Shown here: in pieces, positions 40,939-52,401 of the stretch
Numbering within the stretch: the stretch's first letter is position 1
Layout: each line of letters starts with the position of its first letter
NCBI GenBank assembly: GCA_964036195.1
Contig: OZ038458.1
Span: forward strand, 21,279,832 to 21,343,831
Reading direction: 5' to 3'
DNA: 64,000 nt
From: Sphaerolaimus hirsutus
Lineage: Eukaryota > Nematoda > Chromadorea > Monhysterida > Sphaerolaimidae
Notes under the pieces: generated by a model
Seen by the model: the letters and a program-made list of their open reading frames with translations, nothing else
Told to the model about the DNA's origin: nothing
Databases searched by the model: none
Position numbers and translations under genes: made by a program

Positions 40939-42000
40939 TTACATTGCGCACCTAGTAGAAGAGTGTAAGCCATCTATTTTGTTGCAAAAGTGAAATTTTT
41001 CCTGCATAAGTTTGTCACCACCTAATATAGCATCATATTTAAATTCATAATTGAAGCAATGTACATATTGAGTTGGTAAACTGTGCTGTAGTTGTGTAAT
41101 CATATTTATCCAAGTTGGATGTGGTGATTCTGACAGGTTGTAGTATTGAATGGATTTAGTGATGTTTACAGCAATGGTACATATCTTACACTTTGTCATG
41201 ATTTCTGCTAGTTGATTAGAATATATGCAAGCTTGTAGTAGGGATCTCACCAAAAGATCATTTTTACATACAAATGAAAGGATTAGTTGTAATGGTTGTA
41301 GGTTAATATGAGCTTGGTTTAAAAAATGGAAGACGTGCCTAAAAGAAGCATTTGTATCTGTGCCAATCACAAATATTGCAAGTTTGCACATGTTTTCTTT
41401 TCCTGCAAAATGAGGCCATAATTTTTGTAAATATTTGGCACATTCATGTTGCATCTCATCCCTTATGATGAAGCATACTCGTTTGATATGCATACACCAT
41501 CTAATCATGTGAGAGATATGTTTTGGTATGCTTTCACCAAAGGGAATAGACAGTGAGAAGACATCATGTGTTCCACAACCGAAGTAGTTAATAACACACT
41601 GCATAGGGCCATCTTCTGTAATTGTTCTGGTTTGAAACTTGAAAAGTGTGATGAACTTGCCCTTCATGATAGTTATGGAGTGATTACTATCAAACAGATA
41701 AACCAATCTATCCCTAATATATATTTCATCACTTCCAACATGTCCTCTTTTGCCAGTAGCCACACACTTTATCAGCATGAAAATGTGCCCCATTGGAATG
41801 TACGATAGCAGTGTAGCACCAACTTCTGCCGGAACTGTCTTTGTGAAGTATTGCATGATGCCATTCACATATTTGTCTTGATCCTATATTATAAGGCATA
41901 TATATTTTTGTAATTAGGATAAGGTAGTAAGATTAACCTTTGTAATATATTGCCTCTTGCCCTTTATCACAGCCTGAACAGCAGGAGAAACATTTGTCAT
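40939..42000 (-). CDS. unknown Polinton-linked protein, divergent from the rest
   Basis: Two exons on the minus strand, 41938-42000 (21 codons, starting MTNVSPAVQAV) and 40939-41883, joined over a 54-bp GT-AG intron in phase 0 to give 335 residues. Cys-rich and His-rich, with no domain that I recognise. The ATG lies 14 bp from the ATG of the plus-strand neighbour, so the two share one very compact bidirectional promoter region. It is assigned to the Polinton by position and by the same short-intron style. Confidence 0.6.
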
Positions 42001-42014
42001 TGTTTCTGTTAACA

Positions 42015-42677
42015 ATGGATGGTGACACTACAGGCTTTAGTAATTCAAGGAGTAGGAAAGAAATTTTGGATTATGTATTAAGAAGTAGATCAGGCAGTGG
42101 TATCCTGTACAGTAGAGAATTTTTCACTATTTTGAAGCCGCAGTCTCAACATGTGGAAAGGTTTAAACTGAATCTGGATGCATTTAGAGTTGTATTTCAC
42201 AACCTAAATAGTCATCTAAACCTTGCCTTGGTATTGAGTGAAGCCATTGGCTGTGTATTCAGGTTTGGTATTGACTATAAATGTTTTTATGTATGCTTTG
42301 TTTTTTCATATGACTGAATCTTTATAGACACACTGTTGGTCAGCGTCATCCATCAAATTTATGTGTGGGGATTTCATTGCAACATGAAAGTTTGCCAGAA
42401 TGTGGGTCATGTCTTTACATTATGCTATTAGTATGGTGACAAAAATGGATCATAAACTTGCAGCATACGTAGAGCATTTTCGTTTGGGATCACGATTTAG
42501 TGCTGTAGCTGCAGCACAGGATATTGCAAATTTATTGAATTCTCACCAGACAATAGATTTATTAGATAATTCTATGGTGCTATTTGTTAACACAGTTGGT
42601 AAGTATTATGTTATTGACTAAATTATTGCCTATTTCATGTATACTATATAAAAAAATTTATTTTTTCAGAAAGATAA
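42015..42677 (+). CDS. unknown Polinton gene upstream of PolB
   Basis: Starts at the ATG at 42015. Exon 1 ends at 42262; a 65-bp intron (42263-42327) follows; exon 2 continues in frame to a stop near 42435 or, after a one-base shift or a 26-bp gap, runs on as MVTKMDHKLAAYVEHFRLG to 42598, where a 71-bp intron leads to ...VER and stop TAA at 42675-42677. The stop overlaps the PolB ATG as TAATG. The need for a shift suggests a decayed gene. No domain recognised. Confidence 0.5.
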
Positions 42678-45600
42678 TGGATCCAGCTGATCAACCATCA
42701 TGTTCCTATGCGCCATGTATCCCTAGATCTGTAGATTTGGTAGATCAGCCATGTTCTTCTAATGCCACGACTGTATACAATATGGATAGATGCTTCATAG
42801 ATGCTGACAATGAGTCTGATGAATCTGACACAATCCCACGAGAAGATTTTAGTAATTTGACAAATTATGGCACTGTGGGTAGATTAAGTGGAGGTAGGAG
42901 AAGGTCTATATATCAGGATGTTACCACCGCACGTTTGCGCCAATCCATGTTATTGAGTAAATCAAGGAAGCATTGTGAATTTGTTGTATCATGCGAGCAG
43001 ACGCTTGTGTATGCTGTATGCCTGGCACTGGGCAAGATTAGAGCATTCAATCCCAATAGGGGTCGTGATTCTCGAAATTATTGGCGTCGCGTTCGACGTC
43101 ACTGTGAAAAGAGTCCATCGATCGAGTTGGAAAGACTGGCATCGCAGTTGCGCACAGAAGCTCAACTACCACCTACAAATGTATTTGTGGGTCTGGAATC
43201 ACTAAATAAAATTCAAGGTGCACCAATGATGGAGGATGTTGCCATAAGGGTTTTTAAAGAAGGGACGAAAGATCAAATATGGGGCGATTTCAAAATTCGA
43301 AGTCCACATGTGATAGATATTATGCTGTATCACCATGGTGGCAATATATTCTTTGCGGTGATATGGGGATTGGTGACATTTTTGAGTGCACAGGGCTACT
43401 GTGACACGTGCAAGGAGGTGTTCTTTGATCGAAAAAGGCTTGTTTATATTGTTTTGTCCATGTAAAAGTATATATATATACATTTATATATTCCAGGCAT
43501 GTGTGCCCATTTAGATGCAACTATTGTGGCACTGTTCCAATACCTTCAAATGTTACAAACACCAGCCTGCTTTCAGACTGTCCAAAGGTGAATGGGGAGG
43601 AAAAAACATGTCGAGAATGTTTGCGAAATTTTTACTCGACATTCTGCTACTCGACATGAGTTAGTTTTGAATATAATGTCGGTACAACATTGAATGTATG
43701 ACTATACAACTATATTGTTTTCATAGGCAACATTTACATGTACAAGGTGCGGGCAGGTGGGCTAAGCCGAAATGCTACAGTCAACGTCTATGTCCTGCAT
43801 GTGGGCATTATTTTAGTCTGACAAATCGCAATGGTGCATATGTGAACACTCACAAATGTCCTGAGCAAAGAAGTTTTGGATGTGGCTATTGCAAAAAGCA
43901 GATTCCCATGAGTGAGCAACATGATGCATGCTACTTGCCTGTGCTGATACCGCATAAACTCCAACGAGCAAAGAAAATTGTATTTTTGGATTTAGAAACT
44001 AGAATCTGTAGAGCAACTAATTTGCACAAGGCAAACCTGCTGACCACAATTGTGTAAGTCATTTAATGTATACGTTACTATAAGTTTTATAATTCAGATA
44101 CTCAACTTTTTGCTTGTAACAGTTCATGTTCACTCTGTTGGCAGAAGGACATGCATGAGTCATGTAGGAGATGTGGCATTGCTCGACTTTCTGTATGGTG
44201 TGGCGAAAACTGCGTTGACGAATTTGTTGAAAGTTTTTTCTGCATGGGTATGTTATCAACGTTATATATAATTTCTAAAAATTTTTTATTATTATGATCA
44301 AATATTTTCAGAAAATGCTAATGCAACCATTGTCAGTCATTTTGGGAGCAGATTTGATTTCCAGTTTCTACTATCTGCACTGGTTTCCCAGTGCAAAACT
44401 CCACAGACTGTGTTTTCACGTGGAAACAGAATCTTATATGTCAAGTTTCACAGCGGAATCAAAATGATATGTTGGGCTAATTATATACCAACATCTTTGG
44501 AAAACTTCTGCAAATCATTTGAGGTTCCAGTGACAAAGTCATTTTTTGCTATGATTTGAACGAAGAGCATGTCACTGATGCATACTGTCATGTTAGGCCA
44601 AAGTGGGAATTCTCAGCATCAGGGCGAAATTCTAGGGATTTCGATGCTTACCATGATGCGCACTATGACAAAGTGTTTGACGTTGCTGAGGAGATGAAGG
44701 TATATTGTCAAAGGGATAGTTATGCCTTATCATATGCGGCAATGAGATTTCGGGAGGAGCTGATAAAGTTGCTAGATGTGGATTTGTTTGCAGAGTCTGG
44801 CACATTTACCATATCTGGATTGACACTGCGCGTTTTTCAAAGTATGTAAAGTTATTAATTTTTTCAAGATGCATTATGACATTGTTAACAGAGTTTTTTC
44901 ATCTTTACAGCCAGATTTTTACAAGAGAATACATTGGCAATTTATCGTGGTGAAGCACTGGTCGATCGAAACAGTCGATTTTCAATGGCATTTCTCAGCG
45001 CATATAGTAGATATTTTGGGGTATGATTATTTAAAGAAATTTGTGAGTAATAATTATATTCTATTGTCACTCCGCAGGTTCATGTGCAACATGCTGGCAA
45101 TGAGCGTGAATATGTCGTACAGTGTGGCAACAATCGTCCCTTCAAAGTGGATGGTGCAGAATTTGAACCTGGGTCAGAGTTTCCATCCCGGTTGATTGAC
45201 ATCCATGGGTGTTTCTACCATGCATGTATCATGTGTACCAGGCATTTATCAGCAACGCGGTTTGTTTAATGCCATTAAATATGGATACCATAGATATATA
45301 ACAATAATTAATCAACTAATGCAGACCACTTACATTGCTCGGTGGCAAAACGCCATTGCAAGTTCGGGAATATGACTATTTTCGAGCTAATAGTATCGTT
45401 AAGGCTGTACAACCTTTGCACTACGATTTATATTGGGAGCATGAATGTCGAAATGTGTTAAGTTCAAATAGACTATTGAAGCAGTTTTTCACAGAGGCAC
45501 TATCTGATAAACCGTTAAATGTATATGATGCGAATTTTGGTTAGTTATAGGAAGTGGAAATTTTTTGTGGATTTTATAATTTTTTTATATTTTTTATTTT

Positions 45601-47454
45601 TAGGTGGCAGGATTGATACATTTCAAATTGGAATACACACCAATGTGGGCATTTGTGCACCAAGTGCAGATTTTTTGGACTTTTGCAGCTTGTATCCTGC
45701 AATGTGCCTGACAAAGCCAATGGCACAAGGACCTGGAAAGATAATTACAGAGGGGGGCATCACTGGCGACTTGAATGAATGGGTTTTGGTATGTGGCATA
45801 TATATTTTTTTTATACATCTATCTACATATATAATATATATGTTTTTGCAGGGCAATTTTGGAGTTGTGAAAGCCTGGGTTCACTATCCACAAGCTGATG
45901 TGTTCATCCCACCATTGCCATTTCGTGCAAATCTGCCAAATGGAGATGAGAAAATATTCTACAGCACATGTGCATCGTGCTGCATTGAGCAGAATTTTGA
46001 CATTTGCAGGCATACATTCCACGAGCAAATATTTCGTGGCACATGGACAGCGGTATATTAGTACATGTGCCTTATATTGCATATAAAGTTTTTATGGATG
46101 TGAAACGTTTCAGGTTGAAGTTGGTGCGGCAATCAGACATGCGGGCTTGAAGGTTATAAGAATAATTTCAGCCCATGTCTATGAGTCCCGCGTATGGACA
46201 AAGGAGGCTGGTGTGAGTTCAGGTCTGATCAGTGCATTCATGCTTGCATTTTACAAGCTGAAATGTCAAGCTAGTGGTAAGTTTAACTCAACTTTTATAA
46301 TGTACAATCTAAGATTGAAATGTTGTAGTACTTTTCTCAGATCTTCCACCGGGGAAAAGTGCAGAAGAGTACTCTCATGAAATCTTTCAACGATTTGGAA
46401 TATATATTGCACCGAGGTCTTTTGCACCAAATCCAGTCAAGCGTTCAGTAGCAAAATTGATGATCAATTCACTAATTGGAAAATTTGCGCAGAAGAAGTC
46501 ATCCCACAATACAGAATTTTTCACTGATCACGGAGGTCTTTTAAAGGTGCTTGAAAATCCAAATGTGAATGTTCATTGGATACAGGTATGAGATTGTAAT
46601 TCTTTTTTAAAATGTTGTGCTACCCATATTTTTTGTTTCAGCATTTTGGCTCCGCGGATCCTTTAAAATTGGGGACACAATCGTCTGTGATGGTGCAACA
46701 TTCCATCAATCAAGACTCAAGTCTGGCACATGTGGGTCCAAATAATGCATTCAGCGTTCCAATCATCACAGCCCTTGTGACAGGATATGCCAGAGTAGAG
46801 TTGTATGAGGCAATGTTGAAGGTGCCTGAAGATGCACTTTTATATACAGACACGTTGGCTTGAATTTTTTGTATTTATTTATATATTAAATTTTTTATTT
46901 AAATGCGGATATATAATGTAGGGATTCAATAATGACATTGGATGGGTCAAACTTGCAAGCATTGTGTGGACATCACTTGGGGCAGTTGACTCCAGTATTG
47001 AAGGATCAATATAAATTGGATCACATCTGCATTGTTGGGGTTGGTTAATAATGGCTATTATGGGGTTTAAAATGATAACTTTTGTTTTTTGCAGCCAAAG
47101 CAGTATGCCTACACTGCAAAGCACACTATCAATGGTGGAACATATAGGACGGTGAGATTGCGCGGATTTGCCAGTGCAGCAGAAACTGATGAGCAGGCGC
47201 AACAGAGTAATCGCAAGCCCACAGTGTCCTATGAAAACATGTGTAATGCTGCCCGATCCCTTTTGGAGAAAACAGACTTAAAGAAATTGGGTGTTAATGA
47301 GCTCAACTTTCTTTTGTCGAAAGATTTCAAGATATCAATTGATGGACGAAAGAAGTATTATAAGCCCGTTTCCAATAAGCGCTTCTTTGTTGCCCCAGGC
47401 GTAGGTGGTGCATCATGTGTTAAGACTTATCCATATGGTTATAATCGCATATAG
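42677..47454 (+). CDS. Polinton family B DNA polymerase (PolB), more than ten introns
   Basis: The polymerase replicates the element by protein-primed synthesis in the family. An N-terminal basic region is followed by Cys pairs (YCDTCKEVF, CPFRCNYC, CRECLRNF, CPACGHYF). Exo I is FLDLET near 43985; Exo II reads SHFGSRFDFQFLL near 44333, with Phe where Asn is usual; Exo III is YCQRDSYAL near 44705. The GCFYHAC motif (45207) precedes palm motif A DFCSLYP (about 45678), motif B AKLMINSLIGKFAQ (about 46458) and motif C YTDTDS, whose codons are split by a 68-bp intron (46854-46921). C-terminal PKQYAY is at 47095. Clear exons include 44123-44247, 44911-45020, 45078-45259, 45325-45539, 45604-45788, 45852-46052 and 46114-46275. 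A one-base frameshift lies in a T6 run near 44541, and some N-terminal junctions are unresolved. Confidence 0.88.
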
Positions 47455-47561
47455 TGTGGTGTATGTGTGTGTACGCGCGTGCATTTATTTGTCATCGTCA
47501 TTTTTTTAATTTTATTTTATTATATTGCTATTATGCCAATAGAAAATAAATAAAGTTGCAG

Positions 47562-50132
47562 GCATTTATAAAAAAATTTATATCGCTAAATTTTAATACT
47601 ACCAACGACAAAATCAAAATTGAGCCCAACTTGTTGCAGTCGTCATTGGATTTCCAATTGGATCCTGTTCGTGTTGTGTCAGAAAGTGAATATCAACATC
47701 TGCTAGAGTGCCAAAGCCAGTTGAATCACTTGAAAAGTTTGTTTATATTTAATAATGATAAGTATTGTTCAATTTTTCATCAATAATAATCATTGTCAAA
47801 TGTGCAGAATGTCCGATTCTAACACAAATGTTGGCAATGGCAAACTTAAGCAGAAAAAGTCGTTCAAGCATGGAGAACAACATGACTCATCCAGAACAGG
47901 GGCATTACATGAGGCAGACACCAACAACGATGGCGATATGTTTATCCAACCCGCCACCAATGTTACCAACCCCTTTGTACCATCCGGTGGCGCAGGAAGA
48001 AAGATTGTTGTTCCAAGAGGAGGGGGAGGAGGAGGAGGAAAATCTGGCAAGAGTGGAAGAACAAGTGCCGCAGAGCAGCACACAGCCGACAGATTGCAGA
48101 CCGCCAAGCCCAGATACAGTACAGTCACTCATGATGCTGATCCCCCCGGTATAATTGATATGTTTGCAGACTACACATGACTGTCATATGCGGATAATAA
48201 TGCTCACATTGCAGAATATCTTAACGCCAGAGAAGCTGCAGCCATCCACCAAAGACAAGCTCGGAAGAAGGTCGTCACCTTCGACAAAAGTGCCAACAGT
48301 GCCGGTGCAGGTGGAAAACGTCGTGGATCAGACGGTCATACCAAGCGTTCAGAGCCCGCACAATGGAGCCAGCGGGAGTTCTTTGCCGGAAGTATCGGAA
48401 TGGACGAAGAAGAACGACCTCCCAGCAGGGCAATCCCCCCAGAAACCTTGCAAATGGATACCAGAGGAGGAAAACAAATTGGAGCTGGAGAAACAGAACG
48501 AGCTAGGGACCACCACCACCACCACCACCACAGTGGTAGTCGTGGACAAGGCGAAGAAGAAGAGGAACAAGAAGAAGAAGACTGTACCATTGTTGGCAGC
48601 GACACCAGTGAGCATGACTTTGGATATTGCGGTAGTGATTTACAAATGATGAAACGATCAATGCCAAGGCGCCTTGAAACAGACATCGCTGGGCTATCGC
48701 ACAATATGGCAGGTGCAGAGTCCAATAAACAGAAAGGGGCAAATTGGAAGGAGGCGGAGTCACAAAACGTTGAAAATGAGTCACAACAAAGCGCAAATGC
48801 CACAACCGGTGGAAAAAGTCAGTCTGTTGATGTGTTCACAGTGTCATCAGATCAAGGGAAAGGCGCAACACAAGGATCAGAAGACGGAAGGAAACGCGGC
48901 AGCGACGAGCTTGAAGGTGACATGAATAAAAAGTATAAAAGTGCAAGGATTGCCGATGAGTCAATGCTATCGACACAAAAGATTGTTCACCTTGAAGATG
49001 GGGATGATGGAGATTATGGCAGTGATGAAGATGATGACATGTATTTGGAGGCGGCCAGACAGGCAAAGCTACCAAAAAAACAAGCAGATGTTACTCAGAA
49101 GCAAGGTGGTGGTGGCACAAAGAGAAATGTAGCTGGCAACAAGCTTGCTCCACCAAAGGATACACCCGGAAACAGAAAATATATTGGATTGAGCGAATTT
49201 GAGCGTGGTATTCCACGTGTGGATGCCTATGGTCGTGCTACAACCGTTGCTCGTATGTTTTGTTTTTTGTGGTTACATTTGTCGCCTGCACATTAATGAA
49301 TAAACATTAACATAATATACAGGTGGAAATTCTGCACTTTTCGACATGGCATTTGTGAGGCAGGATGTGTTGGATGGTCCTCCGTTTCCATTCCAACCTC
49401 CCAATGCAATTGTACTGTGGCTGTAATATCCATGTCGGGATATTTCAAATCGTGCAAAGGGCAAGCGCTTTTCCAATGGGCGAACCACATTCATCATCGA
49501 CATGTGCAAGGTGTGGTACTTTTGGTATTCTTTGTTTACTAGTCCAAAAAAATTATTTTTACTTTTTAGCCATGCCGCATTTTGAATTGTGAAGCACGCG
49601 AATGCTTTCAAGATGAGGATGAAATTTATGGGACCCTGAAACCATCTGACATTGACAAGGCACTAAGGAAATATCCATATCCGGAACAGTTCACGCCGTT
49701 GGGTGGAGCGCCATTCAGTTTGACACGTGCTGAGGGACTCACACTTTTGATGTGCGAGCATTGTCGGTGAGTAAACATATTCATCGTGAAATTCATCATC
49801 ATCATCATTTTCCATATTTCTCTCCCTCTCTCTCTCAGCCTTGTGACATCAACCAGGGAGTGTGTGCGAGATGTGAATGGGAGATGCCGGGTAAGTTAAT
49901 CACTAATGACAAAAGTTTATGATTTAAAACATTTTGTATTTATTGTTTTCAGATGACTATTGACATGTGTCAAAGGTGCATAGATGCCAACAGTGAAATG
50001 TCCATGGCACTATATCCAACACAGGCTGAGTTGGACCGCCAAAAGGGTAGAAGGCAATATTTTAAAGGAATCAACAGTGATGAGGTTGCTGGCAAAGTGG
50101 TGCAGACACATGGAAAGTGCATCCGCGATTGA
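47562..50132 (+). CDS. Polinton Lys/Glu-rich protein with Cys-rich C-terminus, unknown
   Basis: Exons 47562-47761, 47808-48149, 48219-49252, 49322-49514, then 49571-49766, 49839-49890 and 49953-50132; phases agree. The first exon begins without a clear ATG (IEPNLLQSSLDF ... EYQHLLECQ), so an upstream start may be missing. The middle is low-complexity and charged, with Gly and His runs (H7 near 48510). The C-terminal part has paired Cys: DMCKPCRILNC, LMCEHCR and DMCQRCIDA, a probable zinc-binding region. An in-frame TAA at 49424-49426 separates NAIVLWL from YPCRDISN with the frame open on both sides, so this copy is either broken there or ends early. Family not recognised; a structural or DNA-binding role in the virus-like particle is possible. 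Confidence 0.55.
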
Positions 50133-50374
50133 ATTGTGATTTTTAGTTGCTGCATTTTTTATTACTGCGACTACTACTATGAATATGACAATGACGACAA
50201 TACTAGGCATATTTAAGCATTTTTGTTATTGATCATAATAATTTGTTATTCATACTTGTTTTACATTTAATGTTCAAAAGTGTGATCAAATTAAACTTAA
50301 AAGCAGAAAGTGTTGCTACATACACACACACACACACACACACAGCTAATTAATCAACTACGAGAATAGGAAAA
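50133..50374. other. intergenic with (CA)n microsatellite
   Basis: Non-coding, AT-rich, with about 12 CA repeats at 50321-50344 between two Polinton genes. Confidence 0.8.
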
Positions 50375-50466
50375 ATGCAGAGACTTCAACATTCCTTCCC
50401 AATGCTTATATTTGGATCATCAGATATGAATTTACACAAATCATTTCACTATAAATGAATAGTGTG

Positions 50467-50499
<33 letters not shown>

Positions 50500-51868
50500 G
50501 TACTATATCATTTACAAGTTGAGGTTATCTGTATAAATATTCATCACGTTCTGGAAAAACCACACTACTAATTGAATTAATTAAAAATCGTCAGCATATT
50601 TACGATCACCCGCCAGATCATTGCCTATTTCTATTTAGCTATTGGCAAGAAAAGTATTTAGCATTAAAGACATGTGCAGAGTTTGGCAGAATTGAAGATT
50701 TTTGCGACTCGTGGCGCACTGTGGTCAAATATAAAGAGGAATTAGATGAGCGTTCAAATACAAAAGATTCCCATTTATTGCTGGTTTTAGATGATCTTTC
50801 AGCCAGTCTTTCATCCGCTACTGAGATTGACAACGACGATGACATAGGTGGAGAGAGGCGAAATAATACAGGGGCAAATAATCCAACGCGTCTTTTACGA
50901 GATTTGGCACAAGGTGCGGCTAGGCATCACAACATTTCTTTAGTGGCAACGCTACAGAGTTTGTTTGACACGCAGGTATGCTAAAATGGTATTTGCATGT
51001 ACATAAATACACATTTAGGTGTATTATTATTTTTTTTTTCAGAATTTGAAACAAAGTCGCAGCTCCAGCGTTTACTTCATTTTATTTAGGTATGCCTATC
51101 TGCCACCCACATGTATGTATGTATGTATGTATGTATGTATGTATGTATGTTTTCATCACATTATTTCTTCTTTGCAGCTTCCCATCTGATGCATTAACGA
51201 CAAAATCATTTGCTCAACGTTGGCAGGACCCAGCACTGTTCATTGGAGCATATAAGCAAGCAATTTCCGATAAAAATTTTGGATATTTATTTGCAAACTC
51301 AGATCCGTCAATTCCTGACGAGTTGAGATTGTCAAATTCACTTTTTCCCTGGGATAAAGATCTCGTGTTCTATCAGTGGGAAAAACTGTCAAGCGATATT
51401 GACATATTAGGTGCTACTTCCGCGGCTGGTGGCGACATTGACGAAAAATTTGGAGCTGTCACCAAAAATAAAGTAGGAGAAGAAGGCACCACAAAGCCTT
51501 CGGGACAATTGAAATTTGCACCACAATCACAACATCGACGACGAGGTGCTGGCGGTGGTCACAAAGCTGGGCGAAAGGTTGTCGCAGTGCCCGCAGAAAT
51601 AGCGATTGAACGTGTTTGTGATTCAGACGAGACATTTCGGAAAGATCTGTGCGCAGCCGGAGGGCCGTTAAAGGCAAAGTGGTCACATTTGAGGCGACGA
51701 CGACAACAACAAAAGTACAAAACGCACGGTGGTGCAGAGCAGGAAAATTCACATAACAGTGCACAAAATGACAACGACAAATGGACCTTCCAATCCAAGC
51801 CACCATATACAACAACCGCAATTGGAGCCGCCAAGCAAGCCGGCAGCACCACCGCTGGGAACCGCTAG
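50375..51868 (+). CDS. Polinton packaging ATPase (A32/FtsK-like)
   Basis: Likely start at 50375 (MQRLQHSFPMLIFGSS). After an unresolved junction containing a (TA)n tract, the frame continues YSSRSGKTTLLIEL, whose SRSGKTT is the Walker A loop. Walker B is HLLLVLDDLSA near 50780. Exons end at 50975, then 51043-51089 and 51178-51868, phases 0, 2, 2. GLSLVATLQSLFD-type sequence (HHNISLVATLQSLFD) fits the sensor region of this ATPase family, followed by SSSVYFILFS and a C-terminal part with FAQRWQDPALF and a basic, low-complexity tail. The enzyme pumps the genome into capsids in related viruses. A (GTAT)n microsatellite occupies the last intron (51112-51150). Confidence 0.82.
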
Positions 51869-52217
51869 GCGCCGGAAAAGTACTGGACGCCTTGCACGCA
51901 ACTGGATGATTTTGGAAAAGCTGGCAAAGGTGCCATCTGCAAAAGAACGACGAAACATTATAAGTACAATTTCAGAAGATGCGCTACGATGTTTGCAGGA
52001 CGTCATTGCAAATCTAATGTCTGGAGTGATACAAGTGAATAAAAATCGAAAGAAAATGTTAAAGAGATATAAGCAAAAGTTTATGTCAATTTTATCCAGT
52101 AATATGCGCGAAAACTCTCTTCGTCGTGCACTTTTGTCTCTATGTAATGGCCAGGCACTTGTTACATTACTAACGACATTTATTTCACACTACGTTCGCC
52201 CGTTGAAGAAGAAGTAA
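51768..52217 (+). CDS. small basic Polinton protein overlapping the ATPase gene
   Basis: 149 residues from the ATG at 51768, in a different frame from the last 101 bases of the ATPase. The N-terminal 50 residues are Pro/Ser-rich; the rest is basic and helical (KERRNIISTISEDALRC ... NKNRKKMLKRYKQKFMSIL ... ALLSLCNGQALVTLLTTF). The spacing ISEDAL...CLQ - basic hinge - LLSLCNGQ resembles small conserved proteins found beside the ATPase in Polintons and related viruses, but I cannot name it. Overlapping frames are typical of virus-like gene packing. Confidence 0.65.
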   Translation: MTTTNGPSNPSHHIQQPQLEPPSKPAAPPLGTARRRKSTGRLARNWMILEKLAKVPSAKERRNIISTISEDALRCLQDVIANLMSGVIQVNKNRKKMLKRYKQKFMSILSSNMRENSLRRALLSLCNGQALVTLLTTFISHYVRPLKKK

Positions 52218-52401
52218 AGCAGTTTTTCCAGTTTATTGTTATTGCCTTGTACATCGTTCTCCCCCCCTTTTTTTTATTTTGACCACATTTTCACTTTGCT
52301 TTTTGTCATCACAGTCATTATTATTACTATTGTTATTGTTATTGTTATTGTTGTTGTTATTATTATTATTATTATTACCATCGACAACACACTATTGAAC
52401 A
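52218..52401. other. intergenic, ATT/GTT-repeat rich
   Basis: A pyrimidine run (C7T8) is followed by a (TTATTG)n and (ATT)n tract at 52318-52378. No gene; open frames here code for Ile/Val runs only. Confidence 0.8.

Noticed and set aside
42400..42430. A 26-bp intron (GTCATG...ATTAG) that would repair the small Polinton gene
   Set aside because: Far shorter than all other introns here; a one-base indel is the simpler explanation.
47089..47454. Independent small gene
   Set aside because: It is the last PolB exon: it carries the PKQYAY motif and joins in phase to the preceding exon.
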